Source of the DNA: Nitrospirota bacterium
GTDB taxonomy: Bacteria; Nitrospirota; Nitrospiria; SBBL01; JAADHI01
Length of the DNA: 64,000 nt
Assembly (NCBI GenBank): GCA_029261135.1
Contig: JAJDBX010000046.1
Span: 204,158-268,157 of the forward strand
Direction of reading: 5' to 3'
Both the position numbers and the translations under genes were made by a program. This document shows positions 18,215 to 27,747 of this stretch, piece after piece. Under the pieces are notes generated by a model. It did no database searches. It was not told where the DNA came from and saw only the letters and a list, made by a program, of their open reading frames with translations. Within the stretch, counting starts at the first letter, position 1, and each line of letters starts with the position of its first letter.

Positions 18215-19138
18215 TTATTCTATAATTTCTTCTATCGTGTATTCTCTTGTCTCTCTTGCGTGGGTAAAAATGATGATTTCCCCGATCAAACCGATGGCGA
18301 AAATCTGAATTCCGAGCACAATTAAAAGAATACCAAAAAGAAGCATCGGCCGGTCTCTCAACGCCAGCCCACCGAATAAACGACCGGCAACAAGATAAGA
18401 CACCAATGAAAAACCAGAGGCCAATATTGCTGAGCCTGTCAGACCAAAAAAACGGAGGGGTTTCCGCGTAAATTTCACCAAAAAGAAAACCGTTAACAGG
18501 TCAAGCAAACGCCTGATATAGACGCCAAATGAATACGTCCGGACTTGCTTTTCTTTGGAAGATTGCTGAAGCGCTATTTCCTTTATTTTAAACCCCCGCT
18601 TATGAGCAAGAAGCGGGAGAAAACGATGCAAATCACCATACAAGCTGATTTCCTCCAGGACTCTTTTTTTCATCAACCTCACGCTGCATCCAAGATCACG
18701 AAAAGAGATCCCCGTCATGGACTTTACGATTCCATGGAACAATTTGGTCTGGATTTGATTTAACTTTGAATCGATCCTCGGCCAGCGATAACCAATGACG
18801 AGATCAGACACATCCAAACATGAAAATAGTTTATAAAGGTCAGCGGTCTCGACCTGATGATATGCAGGTAAGGTCATGATGTAATCCCCTGATGCAACTT
18901 GAATCCCTGCAGTCAATGCGACCGCTTCCCCAAATGTTCGGGCAAGTTTGACAATGACAAGCGGCTCACCTTTTTCTTTCAGTGTTTTAAGGGATTCGGA
19001 GGCCTGATCAAAATCACCATCAATCACAAATATAATTTCATATTTCATACCGACATTCGATAATGCTTTTTTGTAAGCCTCATAGAGCTCACAAATATCA
19101 TCATGCCGCTCTGTAATCGGAACAACCAATGAAACCAT
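18215..19138 (-). CDS. Dolichol-phosphate-mannose-synthase-like GT2 with atypical catalytic motif
   Basis: This 307-residue protein has a GT2 domain followed by two transmembrane helices (DPM1/GtrB-like layout). It begins MVSLVVPITERHDD at an ATG four bases after the preceding stop. The segment GDYIMTLPAYHQVETADLYKL occupies the place where its neighbour at 19143-20096 has GEIIITMDGDLQNDPTDI, so the usual DXD-type acidic motif is absent. It may be a non-catalytic partner or use another metal site. Its paralogue directly upstream has the normal motif, which suggests the two work together or arose by duplication. Confidence 0.8.
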   Translation of the reverse strand: MVSLVVPITERHDDICELYEAYKKALSNVGMKYEIIFVIDGDFDQASESLKTLKEKGEPLVIVKLARTFGEAVALTAGIQVASGDYIMTLPAYHQVETADLYKLFSCLDVSDLVIGYRWPRIDSKLNQIQTKLFHGIVKSMTGISFRDLGCSVRLMKKRVLEEISLYGDLHRFLPLLAHKRGFKIKEIALQQSSKEKQVRTYSFGVYIRRLLDLLTVFFLVKFTRKPLRFFGLTGSAILASGFSLVSYLVAGRLFGGLALRDRPMLLFGILLIVLGIQIFAIGLIGEIIIFTHARETREYTIEEIIE

Positions 19139-19142
19139 TAGA

Positions 19143-20096
19143 TTAGGACTCCACTTGCATCTTGACAGAAGCAAGATTTTTAATATTACCTGTTTTGATC
19201 ACCAACTCACAGAGCACACCGACAGACAACATAAAAAGCGACAAGACATACAATAATAAACCACTTGATGCCATCATGAAATCAAAGTGCTGCATTGAAA
19301 AATAAGATAAAAACGAAAAGGTCACGATCCCTACGCCCGCAATCATAGAGATCAAAGCAATAAGACCAAAAAGACGAAGCGGCTGCGTCGAAAAAGAGAG
19401 GATCATTTTAATGGTCACTAAATCAATTAAGACCTTATAGGTTCTAGAAATCCCATATTTTGATACACCGAACTGCCGCGCATGATGCTTTACTTTTATT
19501 TCAGAGACGCTTGCACCGGAAAGAGAAGCCATCGCTGGAATAAAACGATGCATGTCGGAATAAAGACTCACCGATTGAATCACTTTTGCCCGGTAAGCTT
19601 TAAGCGAACAGCCGTTATCTTTGATGGGCACGCCAGTCATTTTCCCGATGATCCAATTGGCAATTTTTGAGGGAATTTTGCGTGAGATCAGTTTATCTTT
19701 GCGTTTCTGCCGCCATCCACAAACAATATCATTACCTTCATCAATTTTTTGAATGAAATGTGGAATATCAGTAGGGTCATTCTGAAGATCACCATCCATG
19801 GTAATGATAATCTCTCCGCGAGATTGGTCAATCCCTGCCTGCATGGCTGCTGTCTGGCCAAAGTTCCGGCGCAAGCGGACAACTTTCAGTTCTGGAAGCT
19901 CTTTTTTCTTCGTGCAAAGTGCCGCGGCCGTTTTATCCGTGCTGCCATCATCCACGCCGATAATTTCAAAGCGAAGCCCTAATTGGGACAACACGGATAC
20001 GATACGATCCACACACAAAGCAATGTTTTCCTCTTCATTGAAAAAAGGGACAACGACACTTAAAATGATAGGATTTATTTTTGTCTTTTTAAGCAT
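19143..20096 (-). CDS. DPM1/GtrB-like glycosyltransferase family 2
   Basis: The 317-residue protein has a cytoplasmic GT2 domain with LSVVVPFFNEEENI near the N-terminus and an intact acidic motif ITMDGDLQNDP, then two membrane helices at the C-terminus. Enzymes of this kind move a sugar from a nucleotide donor to polyprenyl phosphate, supplying periplasmic transferases such as the GT39 enzyme encoded immediately upstream. The ATG at 20096 shares one base with that gene's stop; a GTG at 20099 is the alternative start. Confidence 0.85.
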   Translation of the reverse strand: MLKKTKINPIILSVVVPFFNEEENIALCVDRIVSVLSQLGLRFEIIGVDDGSTDKTAAALCTKKKELPELKVVRLRRNFGQTAAMQAGIDQSRGEIIITMDGDLQNDPTDIPHFIQKIDEGNDIVCGWRQKRKDKLISRKIPSKIANWIIGKMTGVPIKDNGCSLKAYRAKVIQSVSLYSDMHRFIPAMASLSGASVSEIKVKHHARQFGVSKYGISRTYKVLIDLVTIKMILSFSTQPLRLFGLIALISMIAGVGIVTFSFLSYFSMQHFDFMMASSGLLLYVLSLFMLSVGVLCELVIKTGNIKNLASVKMQVES

Positions 20097-21904
20097 CACT
20101 TGAGTCCAGACATGGCTTGGTTTCCCTTGGGAACAAACTTAAAGATCTTCACCGTTGGCCCTACATAATCACCCGTTTCGACAGAGATGGTTTTCAGCAG
20201 CACCGCGTGTTCAAAGAGCGCGGCATACAAACGCGCAAAAGCAGGAAAACGTTTCGCCTTCCTAGAGTTTTCTCTAAAAAAACCACCGTATTCGTTGCTC
20301 TGTACAATGGCGTAGTCAAAACCCTGCGCAACATAGTCTTCGTAGCGATCCACACCCACGGGCCGAAGAGGATTTCCCATATCTCGATCTCTCTCTGAGG
20401 TGAGCGACTGAACCCCACTGTCCTTATAAGATTCACGCCACCATGGAAAACGAATGTAGCTTAAATCATAGGCGACGACCCCTTTGGCGGCTATCAACTG
20501 ATAAGACAGATATGTATCGTAGTGCGCGGTAAACTGTCCCTCCTGATCCGCTTCACTTGCACCCTCCATTTCAGTGAGCAAGCGTATCTCGTTTTTTAAG
20601 AGCTGAGGGCCATTTTCATCTAACAATAATTTTGTGCCAGACGACAAGTTCGACTCAATCCAAACTTTCGCTACATTTCTCGTGTCCGGCTTCGAAACGT
20701 CATAACCATGAGCCAAAATTTCCAGTAATGGAACCACGAGCAAGACACAGAAACCAAGACTTACAACTTGCCGATATCTTTGCCGCCAATGGGCAAGCGT
20801 CGTCACGAAATAGGCTGCAAGAATACTTAAAAATGGGAAAAGTGGTAGTTGGTGTCTTGTGTCAGCACTACTTGGCGATGCAATATTTGAAATCAGAGTG
20901 AAGAGAAAGGGAAATAATAGAAAAAGAGTCATTTTCTTATTTAAGCGGACTATAGAAAACGCCAAGCCTAAAAAAGAGAGCGATCCAATAAACCATCCCA
21001 AACCTGTTCTAGAAAAAAGCAAAGCAATATATCGGACAACGGAGGAAAAAAAGCTGGGGTTCTCAGAGAGGGCAAGTGTTGCCAGCTTCGCTTCCGGCGT
21101 TCCGAATAGTTTAAAAAATACTTCCAAGGCTTTTGTGGATTTTCGCCCGAGTGGATCTAAAAAATTATAGGGAGAACAAATAAAGAATACCAGAAAAAAC
21201 ACCACAAGAATGAGCAATCCAGTCAGAAATAACCTTTGAAACAAGTCCACCTTATTCGGAATCTCTTTCGAAAAAACAAAAGCCATCCCAAGCATGATTG
21301 ACGGCAACATGACAAGCGAGTATTCCTTTGTGGCTGTTCCTATGCCTGCCATCACAACAGACGCAAATAAAGCACCCCATTTTTTTTCATCAACATAGTT
21401 CAAAAGAAACAACATTGACGCAATCGTAAAAAAAACCGTGGGGGTATCCGCCTTGATATCCTGGCTTGAGACGACATGTCCGAAGGTCAGGCTTAAAATC
21501 AGAGCCGAGGCGAGTCCGACCCCAGGTTTAAAATGACGCTTGCCGATTTGATAGACCAGCCAGATGCTTCCGACACTAAACAAGACCGTCGTAAAACGAC
21601 CAATCATGTAAAATGGCCCCGGATTCCGCACATACTGAACAGCAAACTCGCTTGTCGAGACCCACAGACCCGCGATCTTTCCAAGAAAAAAATAGAGCCC
21701 ATACTCAAAAAAAAGAAGGTACATATAAAATGCCGGTTTATGAAACCAGTGCGGATTAAAATCGAAGGAGCCGAAAGATAAAGCCCGTTTCACAAAATGT
21801 GCCTCGTCAGGATAATAGGAATAGGGGTACCCGTGCTGCACACCATATAATCGTACTGCCAGCCCTAAGATGAGGACAAATAATATCCATGATTTTTGTT
21901 CCAA
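20096..21904 (-). CDS. GT39-type (ArnT/PMT-like) membrane glycosyltransferase
   Basis: The 602-residue protein has about a dozen hydrophobic segments and an early acidic loop, SYYPDEAHFV near residue 32, which holds the Asp-Glu pair expected of polyprenyl-phosphate-sugar transferases in the first periplasmic loop. The C-terminal quarter is a soluble domain. It probably transfers a sugar from the lipid donor made by the adjacent DPM1-like enzymes to EPS or another acceptor. The frame has no early ATG; a TTG at 21904 is the apparent start. It is preceded by a 410-base spacer, so it may begin a separate transcript. Confidence 0.8.
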   Translation of the reverse strand: MEQKSWILFVLILGLAVRLYGVQHGYPYSYYPDEAHFVKRALSFGSFDFNPHWFHKPAFYMYLLFFEYGLYFFLGKIAGLWVSTSEFAVQYVRNPGPFYMIGRFTTVLFSVGSIWLVYQIGKRHFKPGVGLASALILSLTFGHVVSSQDIKADTPTVFFTIASMLFLLNYVDEKKWGALFASVVMAGIGTATKEYSLVMLPSIMLGMAFVFSKEIPNKVDLFQRLFLTGLLILVVFFLVFFICSPYNFLDPLGRKSTKALEVFFKLFGTPEAKLATLALSENPSFFSSVVRYIALLFSRTGLGWFIGSLSFLGLAFSIVRLNKKMTLFLLFPFLFTLISNIASPSSADTRHQLPLFPFLSILAAYFVTTLAHWRQRYRQVVSLGFCVLLVVPLLEILAHGYDVSKPDTRNVAKVWIESNLSSGTKLLLDENGPQLLKNEIRLLTEMEGASEADQEGQFTAHYDTYLSYQLIAAKGVVAYDLSYIRFPWWRESYKDSGVQSLTSERDRDMGNPLRPVGVDRYEDYVAQGFDYAIVQSNEYGGFFRENSRKAKRFPAFARLYAALFEHAVLLKTISVETGDYVGPTVKIFKFVPKGNQAMSGLK

Positions 21905-22314
21905 GTTACTCTATTTCCGGATAGAGGTGGGCGCTATTGTTGTCAAATATCGAATACATCAACAAGCAAAACCTCATTCACCCTAACTACTCTACCGATT
22001 GGATGTGGACACGCTTATCGTCATCTCTTAATGGGTTGTATTTCGGAGTCAACCTTTTGACTAAGGATTCTCGATCTTACTTCAGATCTGTTTTTCAAGC
22101 AGAGGGATGCAATTCACCTCAGCCCTGAGACAAGTCACAACGAATAGAATCAAGCTCCTTAGGATCGGGCGACTTTCGGGTCTGCATGACAAGAGGCCTC
22201 ATTCCTCTTAATCTATCTCAAGGAATTAATCAATTATTGCCATCATTCAATATCCACGCAGAGCAAAACAGAGAGATACATATAATAAATGGCCTGAGAA
22301 CAACGCGCATGCCG
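21905..22314 (-). promoter_or_regulatory. 410-base intergenic spacer with a weak promoter-like sequence
   Basis: This gap lies between the secreted FN3 protein gene and the GT39 gene. On the minus strand a TTGACA hexamer (21946-21941) is followed 17 bases later by TATCCG (21923-21918), only a weak -10 match, just before the GT39 TTG start. A short imperfect AAGAGG/CCTCTT hairpin is near 22190. No convincing gene is seen in either strand. Confidence 0.35.
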
Positions 22315-24468
22315 CTATTGTTCCTGATCAACACTTAGGCCCGTCGGAGCTTCAGGAGAGGTTCTGTCTAGCGTCGGGGCATTCCCCAGTTTATAGATGA
22401 CGACGCTATACATATTCCCCGAAGACAGCTCATTTCCTCCGAGGGTCACGCTTCCCGCCCCATAATCTTTCCGCCACAAGCTGTGTGGTTTATCGGCTAT
22501 TATCACGGTTAAGCCAGTATTTCCAAAATCACCCATCCAAGCGGGTTTTAAACTTAGACGCTCATCATGAGCGATATAAACGGCCACGTCTTGATTGACA
22601 TCAAATGATAGAAAATTACTCCCGGTCGAACCCTTGTCATCATTCGATGTTTTGACATACGTTCCGCCTGAAAAACCATTGGGAACAGCCGAAAAAATAT
22701 AGCTTCGATCGATATAAACCAATACGCCATTGTTAAAGCCATTTTGTACAACTTCATAAAGTTTCGCATTGCTCACACTCAAATTATTGATCACCAAGCC
22801 GGCCAAAAACGTGTAGTCAACTGTGCTGTTGGAAGCGATCACATTGGGTGTGCTTGCCCGGTCTCGCACATTGTTGACCAACAACTGATAACGACCTCCA
22901 TCCGTCTGTGGTGAAACCGTCAGTGTTACCGTCTTGAGGTCTCCGGCCAAAGATCCACTGGAGATAACAATCCCATTGTTGACAGAATAGTTTCCAGCAT
23001 TGCTTGCGCTGGATTCTTCCAGCGCCTCACTGAAAACAACAACAATTCGTGAAACGGAAGGGACACTCACGGAAACAATTGTTGGCGCGGTGGTATCCGC
23101 GACTGTGCTTTTGGAAACCGAAGGACTCTTAGCCCCTTCCAGCCCTACCCCATTTACGGCGGAAATTTCATAAAGATAATTTGTGCCTTCCGAAAGACCG
23201 TTATCCATATACGTGGTACCCGATAATGAAACCACAAAAACACCGTCCCGATAAATTTTGTAACTGGCAACACCCGATTCAGGATCACTCGCAGGCGACC
23301 AAGTGAGGTCGATTCTGGAATCACTGATCGTCGTCGCAGACAACCCAGAAGGCGCGTTCGGACTCGTTGAATCGGACATCAAGGTTACGACCCCTTTCAT
23401 ATGCTGATACGCGTCTTTTGCAATAAGATCACTACCGTAACCCGTAAACACCATCCAGAGCATCAAACCGTCAGAACTAATCCAATTTGTCGGAAACTGA
23501 CAAAAATACATATTGTCGCTGCCCATCCAGTCATCCACATATTCTACGGTTGTCCACGGCCCCCACGGATCAGGCGCATCGAATACCCCGAGTCCTCCCG
23601 AAGCCCCGGATGAGGGGTTCAAATCATGCGTCTTGCACATAAGATAACGATTCAAACCCGGATTATAGATAACGGAAGGACTATCCGTGACCTTACCGTT
23701 TGTGTCGACAAACACCGCTTGACGTTGACTGACATCACTCGTCCACATGGGATTGCCATCACGATCCAATCCCTTAAAAAATTCGTAGGCCGCACGATTA
23801 TCAATCTGGTCCTTCGGCACCCTCCCCATACTCACACGAGTTTGCGGAAGCGATTCTCCGCCTGAAGCGTCCGGCGCATAAACATAAACATAGGCATCCC
23901 GAGCACCCGCATAGTCTTGACCGAAATTTAAAAACGTGGGTTTGCTAAATCCGTCTGTGTAACGGAAAAAAGATGAGCTGCTAAGCTCCCAAGTCACTCC
24001 CATGTCCACAGATTTTGCAAGCCAGGTTTCCTCCCAGGCCGTCCAACCGGAACCTGTCCCCCGCCACATGTAAAGGACGCCATCCACAGAAAGCATGCCG
24101 ACCGACTTTCCGTCAAAGGTCGCCGGATTTTCGCCATTTTTGCCCCCCCATACATTCTGAGCCGTAAAGCTTTCAGGAGGTCCAATGATACGCGCCACAC
24201 CAAGGCTCACACGTCCATCTGAATTTGTTCCGCCCATACCACCGCCATCGCCCCAGGTGGCATACATATTTCCGTCTTGAGCCCAAGTCGATGCCCAGTT
24301 GTCGCTGCCCGGAGCAAGCCTCAACAAAGAGGAGGCATCGAAAGTAATACCACTAATCATCGTACTCGGGGGGTAAGGGGGACTTCCCTCGGCACTTCCG
24401 AACAAAAAAACAGCCACCACGGCGGGGACAACTAAAAAAACCATGGCCATTTTAGATAATGCTTTCAT
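22315..24468 (-). CDS. Secreted DUF4185-like protein with fibronectin type III and Ig-like domains
   Basis: The 717-residue product has a clear signal peptide (hydrophobic MAMVFLVVPAVVAVFLFG, cleavage near residue 28). Residues about 35-365 form a DUF4185-like beta-propeller region (TWAQDGNMYATWGDGGG, WLAKSVDMGVTWELS, DPWGPWTTVEY), related to glycosidase-like folds. A fibronectin type III domain spans about 372-460 (PSGLSATTISDSRIDLTWSP), an SbsA/Ig-like domain about 463-555, and a C-terminal beta-rich region follows. There is no PEP-CTERM tail or membrane anchor. It probably acts outside the cell on or with the EPS; no enzyme activity can be assigned. Confidence 0.7.
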   Translation of the reverse strand: MKALSKMAMVFLVVPAVVAVFLFGSAEGSPPYPPSTMISGITFDASSLLRLAPGSDNWASTWAQDGNMYATWGDGGGMGGTNSDGRVSLGVARIIGPPESFTAQNVWGGKNGENPATFDGKSVGMLSVDGVLYMWRGTGSGWTAWEETWLAKSVDMGVTWELSSSSFFRYTDGFSKPTFLNFGQDYAGARDAYVYVYAPDASGGESLPQTRVSMGRVPKDQIDNRAAYEFFKGLDRDGNPMWTSDVSQRQAVFVDTNGKVTDSPSVIYNPGLNRYLMCKTHDLNPSSGASGGLGVFDAPDPWGPWTTVEYVDDWMGSDNMYFCQFPTNWISSDGLMLWMVFTGYGSDLIAKDAYQHMKGVVTLMSDSTSPNAPSGLSATTISDSRIDLTWSPASDPESGVASYKIYRDGVFVVSLSGTTYMDNGLSEGTNYLYEISAVNGVGLEGAKSPSVSKSTVADTTAPTIVSVSVPSVSRIVVVFSEALEESSASNAGNYSVNNGIVISSGSLAGDLKTVTLTVSPQTDGGRYQLLVNNVRDRASTPNVIASNSTVDYTFLAGLVINNLSVSNAKLYEVVQNGFNNGVLVYIDRSYIFSAVPNGFSGGTYVKTSNDDKGSTGSNFLSFDVNQDVAVYIAHDERLSLKPAWMGDFGNTGLTVIIADKPHSLWRKDYGAGSVTLGGNELSSGNMYSVVIYKLGNAPTLDRTSPEAPTGLSVDQEQ

Positions 24469-24608
24469 GAGCGTAGTATCCTTTTCTCTAACAAAATATC
24501 AAGCCAAACGCTTGCTCCATTTTTTGCGTCACATAGAAATAAAATGTCACAAAAATACTGAAAAAACAATTGAATAGAAAGATAAAAGATTAATGAATCG
24601 ACTGACTT

Positions 24609-25385
24609 TTACGATGGGTTCACCTCTGTCGGCACAGAAACAGTTTTGCCCAATATCATGCCTGGTTTCGGCATGTAAATCGAATATTCGGGAATGTTCT
24701 GCATGACCACACTGCCCGCGCCAGTCATGCAGCCTTTTCCAATGGTAACTCCATCCATGACCAGGGTGTTGCCGCCAAGATAACTTTTTTCTTTGATCAC
24801 GATATTTCCTTTAGTATATCTCGAAAAAGCAACTTCGTCCTTGTCGGTCATATGGAATGTGAAAAGTCCACCGGAAATTTTACATCCGCCCGCAATTTGA
24901 ACCCAGTCTTCGATTTCGATGCCGCCTTGCGCGACAATATTTGTAAAAGCACCAACATTGCAGTGTCTTCCTATGGATATTCCCCCAACTTTTGAAAGAA
25001 TAACCGTGTATCGTCCGACGATGGTTTCGGCACCAAGACGAATACCCTTATCTCCGGAACCACGTCCATCAATTAAAGCATAGTCATCAATGATGACCCG
25101 ATCGCCGAACTCGATTTTCTCTGGATGGCGGATCGTGAGACTTTTGCCAAAAACCACTCCTTTCCCAATTTTTTTAAACAACAAAGGATAAAACTTTTTA
25201 CGAAGAAACAAACCCAAAGCCCCGGGAATGGATCCAAAAAGGCTCGTAATCAGCTCATACTTGATAAGCTTGAGCACCGAAAATTCCCCGATGACAAAGG
25301 CCGCATACTTTTGGAGCAGGGAGGTTTTATCGCTGTAAATTTTCTCACGGACAAAACTACTTTCATCCAGATCACGCTTATTCAC
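24609..25385 (-). CDS. Hexapeptide-repeat (left-handed beta-helix) acyltransferase
   Basis: The 258-residue protein is built largely of hexapeptide repeats such as IRLGAETIVGRY, ISIGRHCNVG, VIKEKSYLGGNT and VTIGKGCMTGAGSVV, the fold of O-acetyltransferases of the WcaF/maltose-acetyltransferase type. I chose the GTG at 25385 because AAGGA sits 6 bases upstream; the longer open frame would run into the SDR gene. It is the last gene of a cassette ACP - ligase - SDR - acyltransferase, so its donor may be an acyl-ACP rather than acetyl-CoA (inference). Confidence 0.8.
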   Translation of the reverse strand: MNKRDLDESSFVREKIYSDKTSLLQKYAAFVIGEFSVLKLIKYELITSLFGSIPGALGLFLRKKFYPLLFKKIGKGVVFGKSLTIRHPEKIEFGDRVIIDDYALIDGRGSGDKGIRLGAETIVGRYTVILSKVGGISIGRHCNVGAFTNIVAQGGIEIEDWVQIAGGCKISGGLFTFHMTDKDEVAFSRYTKGNIVIKEKSYLGGNTLVMDGVTIGKGCMTGAGSVVMQNIPEYSIYMPKPGMILGKTVSVPTEVNPS

Positions 25386-25416
25386 AGTGCGTCCTTCTTG
25401 AAGACATTTGCTTTGC

Positions 25417-26157
25417 TCAGCATGAGATCCCCCCATCCACCAAGATTGTTTGGCCCGTAATAAAACAGGCATCATCCGACAATAAAAAGCGAAGCAAAGG
25501 AAGCACGTCTTCCAAATCAGCCAATCGATGCATCGGCGTTCGCCGGATAATCTGTTGAAGCTGTTTGTCGTTCAAACTGGAGGACATCTCTGTTTTCATA
25601 TAGCCGGGAGCAATGGCATTGACTGTAATATTTTTTCGACCCACTTCTCGGGCCAAACTTCTCGTGAAACCATCCAGACCCGCTTTTGTGGCTGAATAAA
25701 CGGTTAAACCATTGTAGCCTCGGGTGCCAATAATCGAACTGATGTTCACCACCCGACCCTTTGCGGACATCAACATCCGGCCCATGCAGAGCCGGGTCAA
25801 GCGAATAGCCCCTTCTAGGTTGACCGCGATCATTTTGCCGACCTCAACTTCAGGCAAGGTCGCCAATATCCCCTCTTGGACAACAGCCGCATTGTTGACC
25901 ACACCGTAAAGTGTGCCATTGCATTGCACGGCTTTTTTTACAAAATTTTTGAGTGCTTCCGTCTGTGTGATATCCAGAGGTTCAAAATAGAACCTGCCCT
26001 CATACTGCACCGACAAAAGGTCCATTTCCTCCGTTCGTCCTCGGCTGAAACTCGAGACGCGATATCCGTGCCGAAGCAGAGAGGATACGATCCCGAGACC
26101 CAGTCCTCTGGCACCGCCGGAAACGATGATGTGGTTATTTTCGGATTTTTTTACCAT
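25417..26157 (-). CDS. SDR-family oxidoreductase (FabG-like)
   Basis: This 246-residue short-chain dehydrogenase has the cofactor motif GGARGLGLG at 14-22, NNAA at 88-91 and the catalytic set Ser140/141, Tyr154 and Lys158 (YSATK). It resembles 3-oxoacyl-ACP reductases. The ATG lies within the end of the ligase gene (23-base overlap in another frame), which signals translational coupling. In this cassette it could reduce a ketoacyl group while bound to the neighbouring ACP; a sugar substrate is also possible. Confidence 0.85.
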   Translation of the reverse strand: MVKKSENNHIIVSGGARGLGLGIVSSLLRHGYRVSSFSRGRTEEMDLLSVQYEGRFYFEPLDITQTEALKNFVKKAVQCNGTLYGVVNNAAVVQEGILATLPEVEVGKMIAVNLEGAIRLTRLCMGRMLMSAKGRVVNISSIIGTRGYNGLTVYSATKAGLDGFTRSLAREVGRKNITVNAIAPGYMKTEMSSSLNDKQLQQIIRRTPMHRLADLEDVLPLLRFLLSDDACFITGQTILVDGGISC

Positions 26158-27409
26158 TTTCCGAGACAGGAATTTTATCTACAAAACGAATGTACTGAGG
26201 GACTTTGTAGGGTGGAAAGTTTTTGAGCAGCGCCTTTTTTATGGCCGCAATCATCCCAGGCTGCTGATTTAAGACGACTACATCTGAGGCCAGGAGCGCG
26301 CCCACCATGGGATTTTTTTTCTCATAAACGATACAATCCTGAATATCCTGCAATGCAAGTAGCGCCGCCTCAACTTCTTCGGGCAAAACCTTACTTCCTC
26401 CGACGTTGATCCGACCATCTTTCCGGCCCACAAAAAAATATCGCCCATCCTTCATCTCAAGCACATCGCCGGTGGAAATCCATCCTTCCGAGTCCACTCC
26501 CTTCATCCTTTCATTGCCACTTGCCATTGCCATTGCCGAAGGAGACTTGACCTCCAAGACATCTTCACAAATTCTGAATTTGACCTTTCTCGTTTGATCG
26601 AAATAATCTGAAGGGAACCCGGCCTTTTTATCCGAAACAATTACTGCAGTCCCCACTTCCGTTGAAGCATAAATATGGGTTAGTTTAGACGGCTTAAAGA
26701 AGTGATCGACGAGATCCAGAACATCCTGTGTCACAATTTCTCCACCTAAAGTTGCTTGATCAAGCCTTGGGGCCGAAACATCTGCGGGCCAACCACTAAT
26801 GAGGAGTCGCCAAAAAGTGGGGGTCGCACTCACAATGTTGACCCCGTGTTGCACAATGGCTCTACAGTAACCTTCAAACCCACTCTTACGAACATAGACT
26901 ATTGTCCCGTCATTTTTTATGGCAGAAAAAAAAACCTGAAGTCCAGCATAGCCCGTTGGGACATATGACATTAGCCAGGTTTTTCCTTGTAAGTTCCTCC
27001 CCACAGAAGTCGAAGCGACAGAGATTGAAGCCCAGGTATGTTTAACTGCTTTGGGTGTTCCCGTTGTGCCCGTCGTGAACATAATAAGACAAGATTCTCT
27101 ATTTTCTTCTCTTGAACACGAGAATTCCGTAAAGCGGAGGTTTTCGATTTCGTCGTCTGTAACCAGCAAATCGATCTGATGGACTTTGAGAAGAGTCACA
27201 AGCCGGGTCTCCGTAAAATGAGAGGGACACAAAATGAGCAGGGCTCCAACTTGTTCACAAAGCAGCAAGCAAATGTTCTGTGTTAAGGGATTGTCGGAAT
27301 AGACTAATATTCTATTGTGTTTTTGGAAAAGGGGAGCATATTGCGACAAGCGCTGATCCAGTTGAGACGATGTGATCATTCTATCGTCAATGATAAAACT
27401 AGGCCTCAT
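26135..27409 (-). CDS. Adenylate-forming (AMP-binding) ligase
   Basis: The 424-residue ANL enzyme is shorter than usual (about 500 or more), mainly at the N-terminus. The phosphate loop FTTGTTGTPK is at 111-120, YASTEVG lies mid-protein, and a C-terminal SENGKKIRK carries the catalytic lysine. I start it at the ATG at 27409, overlapping the ACP stop by 11 bases. It probably activates a carboxylic acid and loads it on the adjacent ACP. The specificity is unknown. Confidence 0.8.
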   Translation of the reverse strand: MRPSFIIDDRMITSSQLDQRLSQYAPLFQKHNRILVYSDNPLTQNICLLLCEQVGALLILCPSHFTETRLVTLLKVHQIDLLVTDDEIENLRFTEFSCSREENRESCLIMFTTGTTGTPKAVKHTWASISVASTSVGRNLQGKTWLMSYVPTGYAGLQVFFSAIKNDGTIVYVRKSGFEGYCRAIVQHGVNIVSATPTFWRLLISGWPADVSAPRLDQATLGGEIVTQDVLDLVDHFFKPSKLTHIYASTEVGTAVIVSDKKAGFPSDYFDQTRKVKFRICEDVLEVKSPSAMAMASGNERMKGVDSEGWISTGDVLEMKDGRYFFVGRKDGRINVGGSKVLPEEVEAALLALQDIQDCIVYEKKNPMVGALLASDVVVLNQQPGMIAAIKKALLKNFPPYKVPQYIRFVDKIPVSENGKKIRK

Positions 27410-27638
27410 ACAGGGCAGCCAATTCACCAATCGTATTAAAAGTGACAAAACCTTCAGAAAAGGGATCTTTATTGGTTTTTTCCTCGAGTTTTACGAGTAC
27501 GACGGCCAAACCGAGCGAGTCCAGCGGGGTGTCTTGAAGGATGTTCGTGGTTTCATCCATCACAACACCCTCCAAACCATTTTCCTCCATGGCCTCTAAT
27601 ACCGTTTCTTTCACCAACTCAACATAATTATGACTCAT
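27399..27638 (-). CDS. Acyl carrier protein
   Basis: The 79-residue ACP begins MSHNYVELVK; GGGAG-type ribosome binding sequence (AGGGAG) about 5 bases before this ATG decides the start over a longer frame. The phosphopantetheine serine is Ser41 in DTPLDSLGLAV. It overlaps the ligase gene and starts the second acyl cassette in the locus, separate from the ACP at 10625-10870. Confidence 0.85.
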   Translation of the reverse strand: MSHNYVELVKETVLEAMEENGLEGVVMDETTNILQDTPLDSLGLAVVLVKLEEKTNKDPFSEGFVTFNTIGELAALYEA

Positions 27639-27747
27639 ATTGCTCCCTATTTTCGATCTGTAAACGGAAAAATTTATGTTCAGCAATGGCATTATTCGTA
27701 AGATTCATTCTCACTCGAAGCAGTCCTCTCTGAAATTTTTTTCTCGC

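Noticed and set aside
26135-27409. Idea that the short ligase is a truncated pseudogene
   Set aside because: The phosphate loop, the STE-type motif and the C-terminal lysine are all present and the frame is intact.
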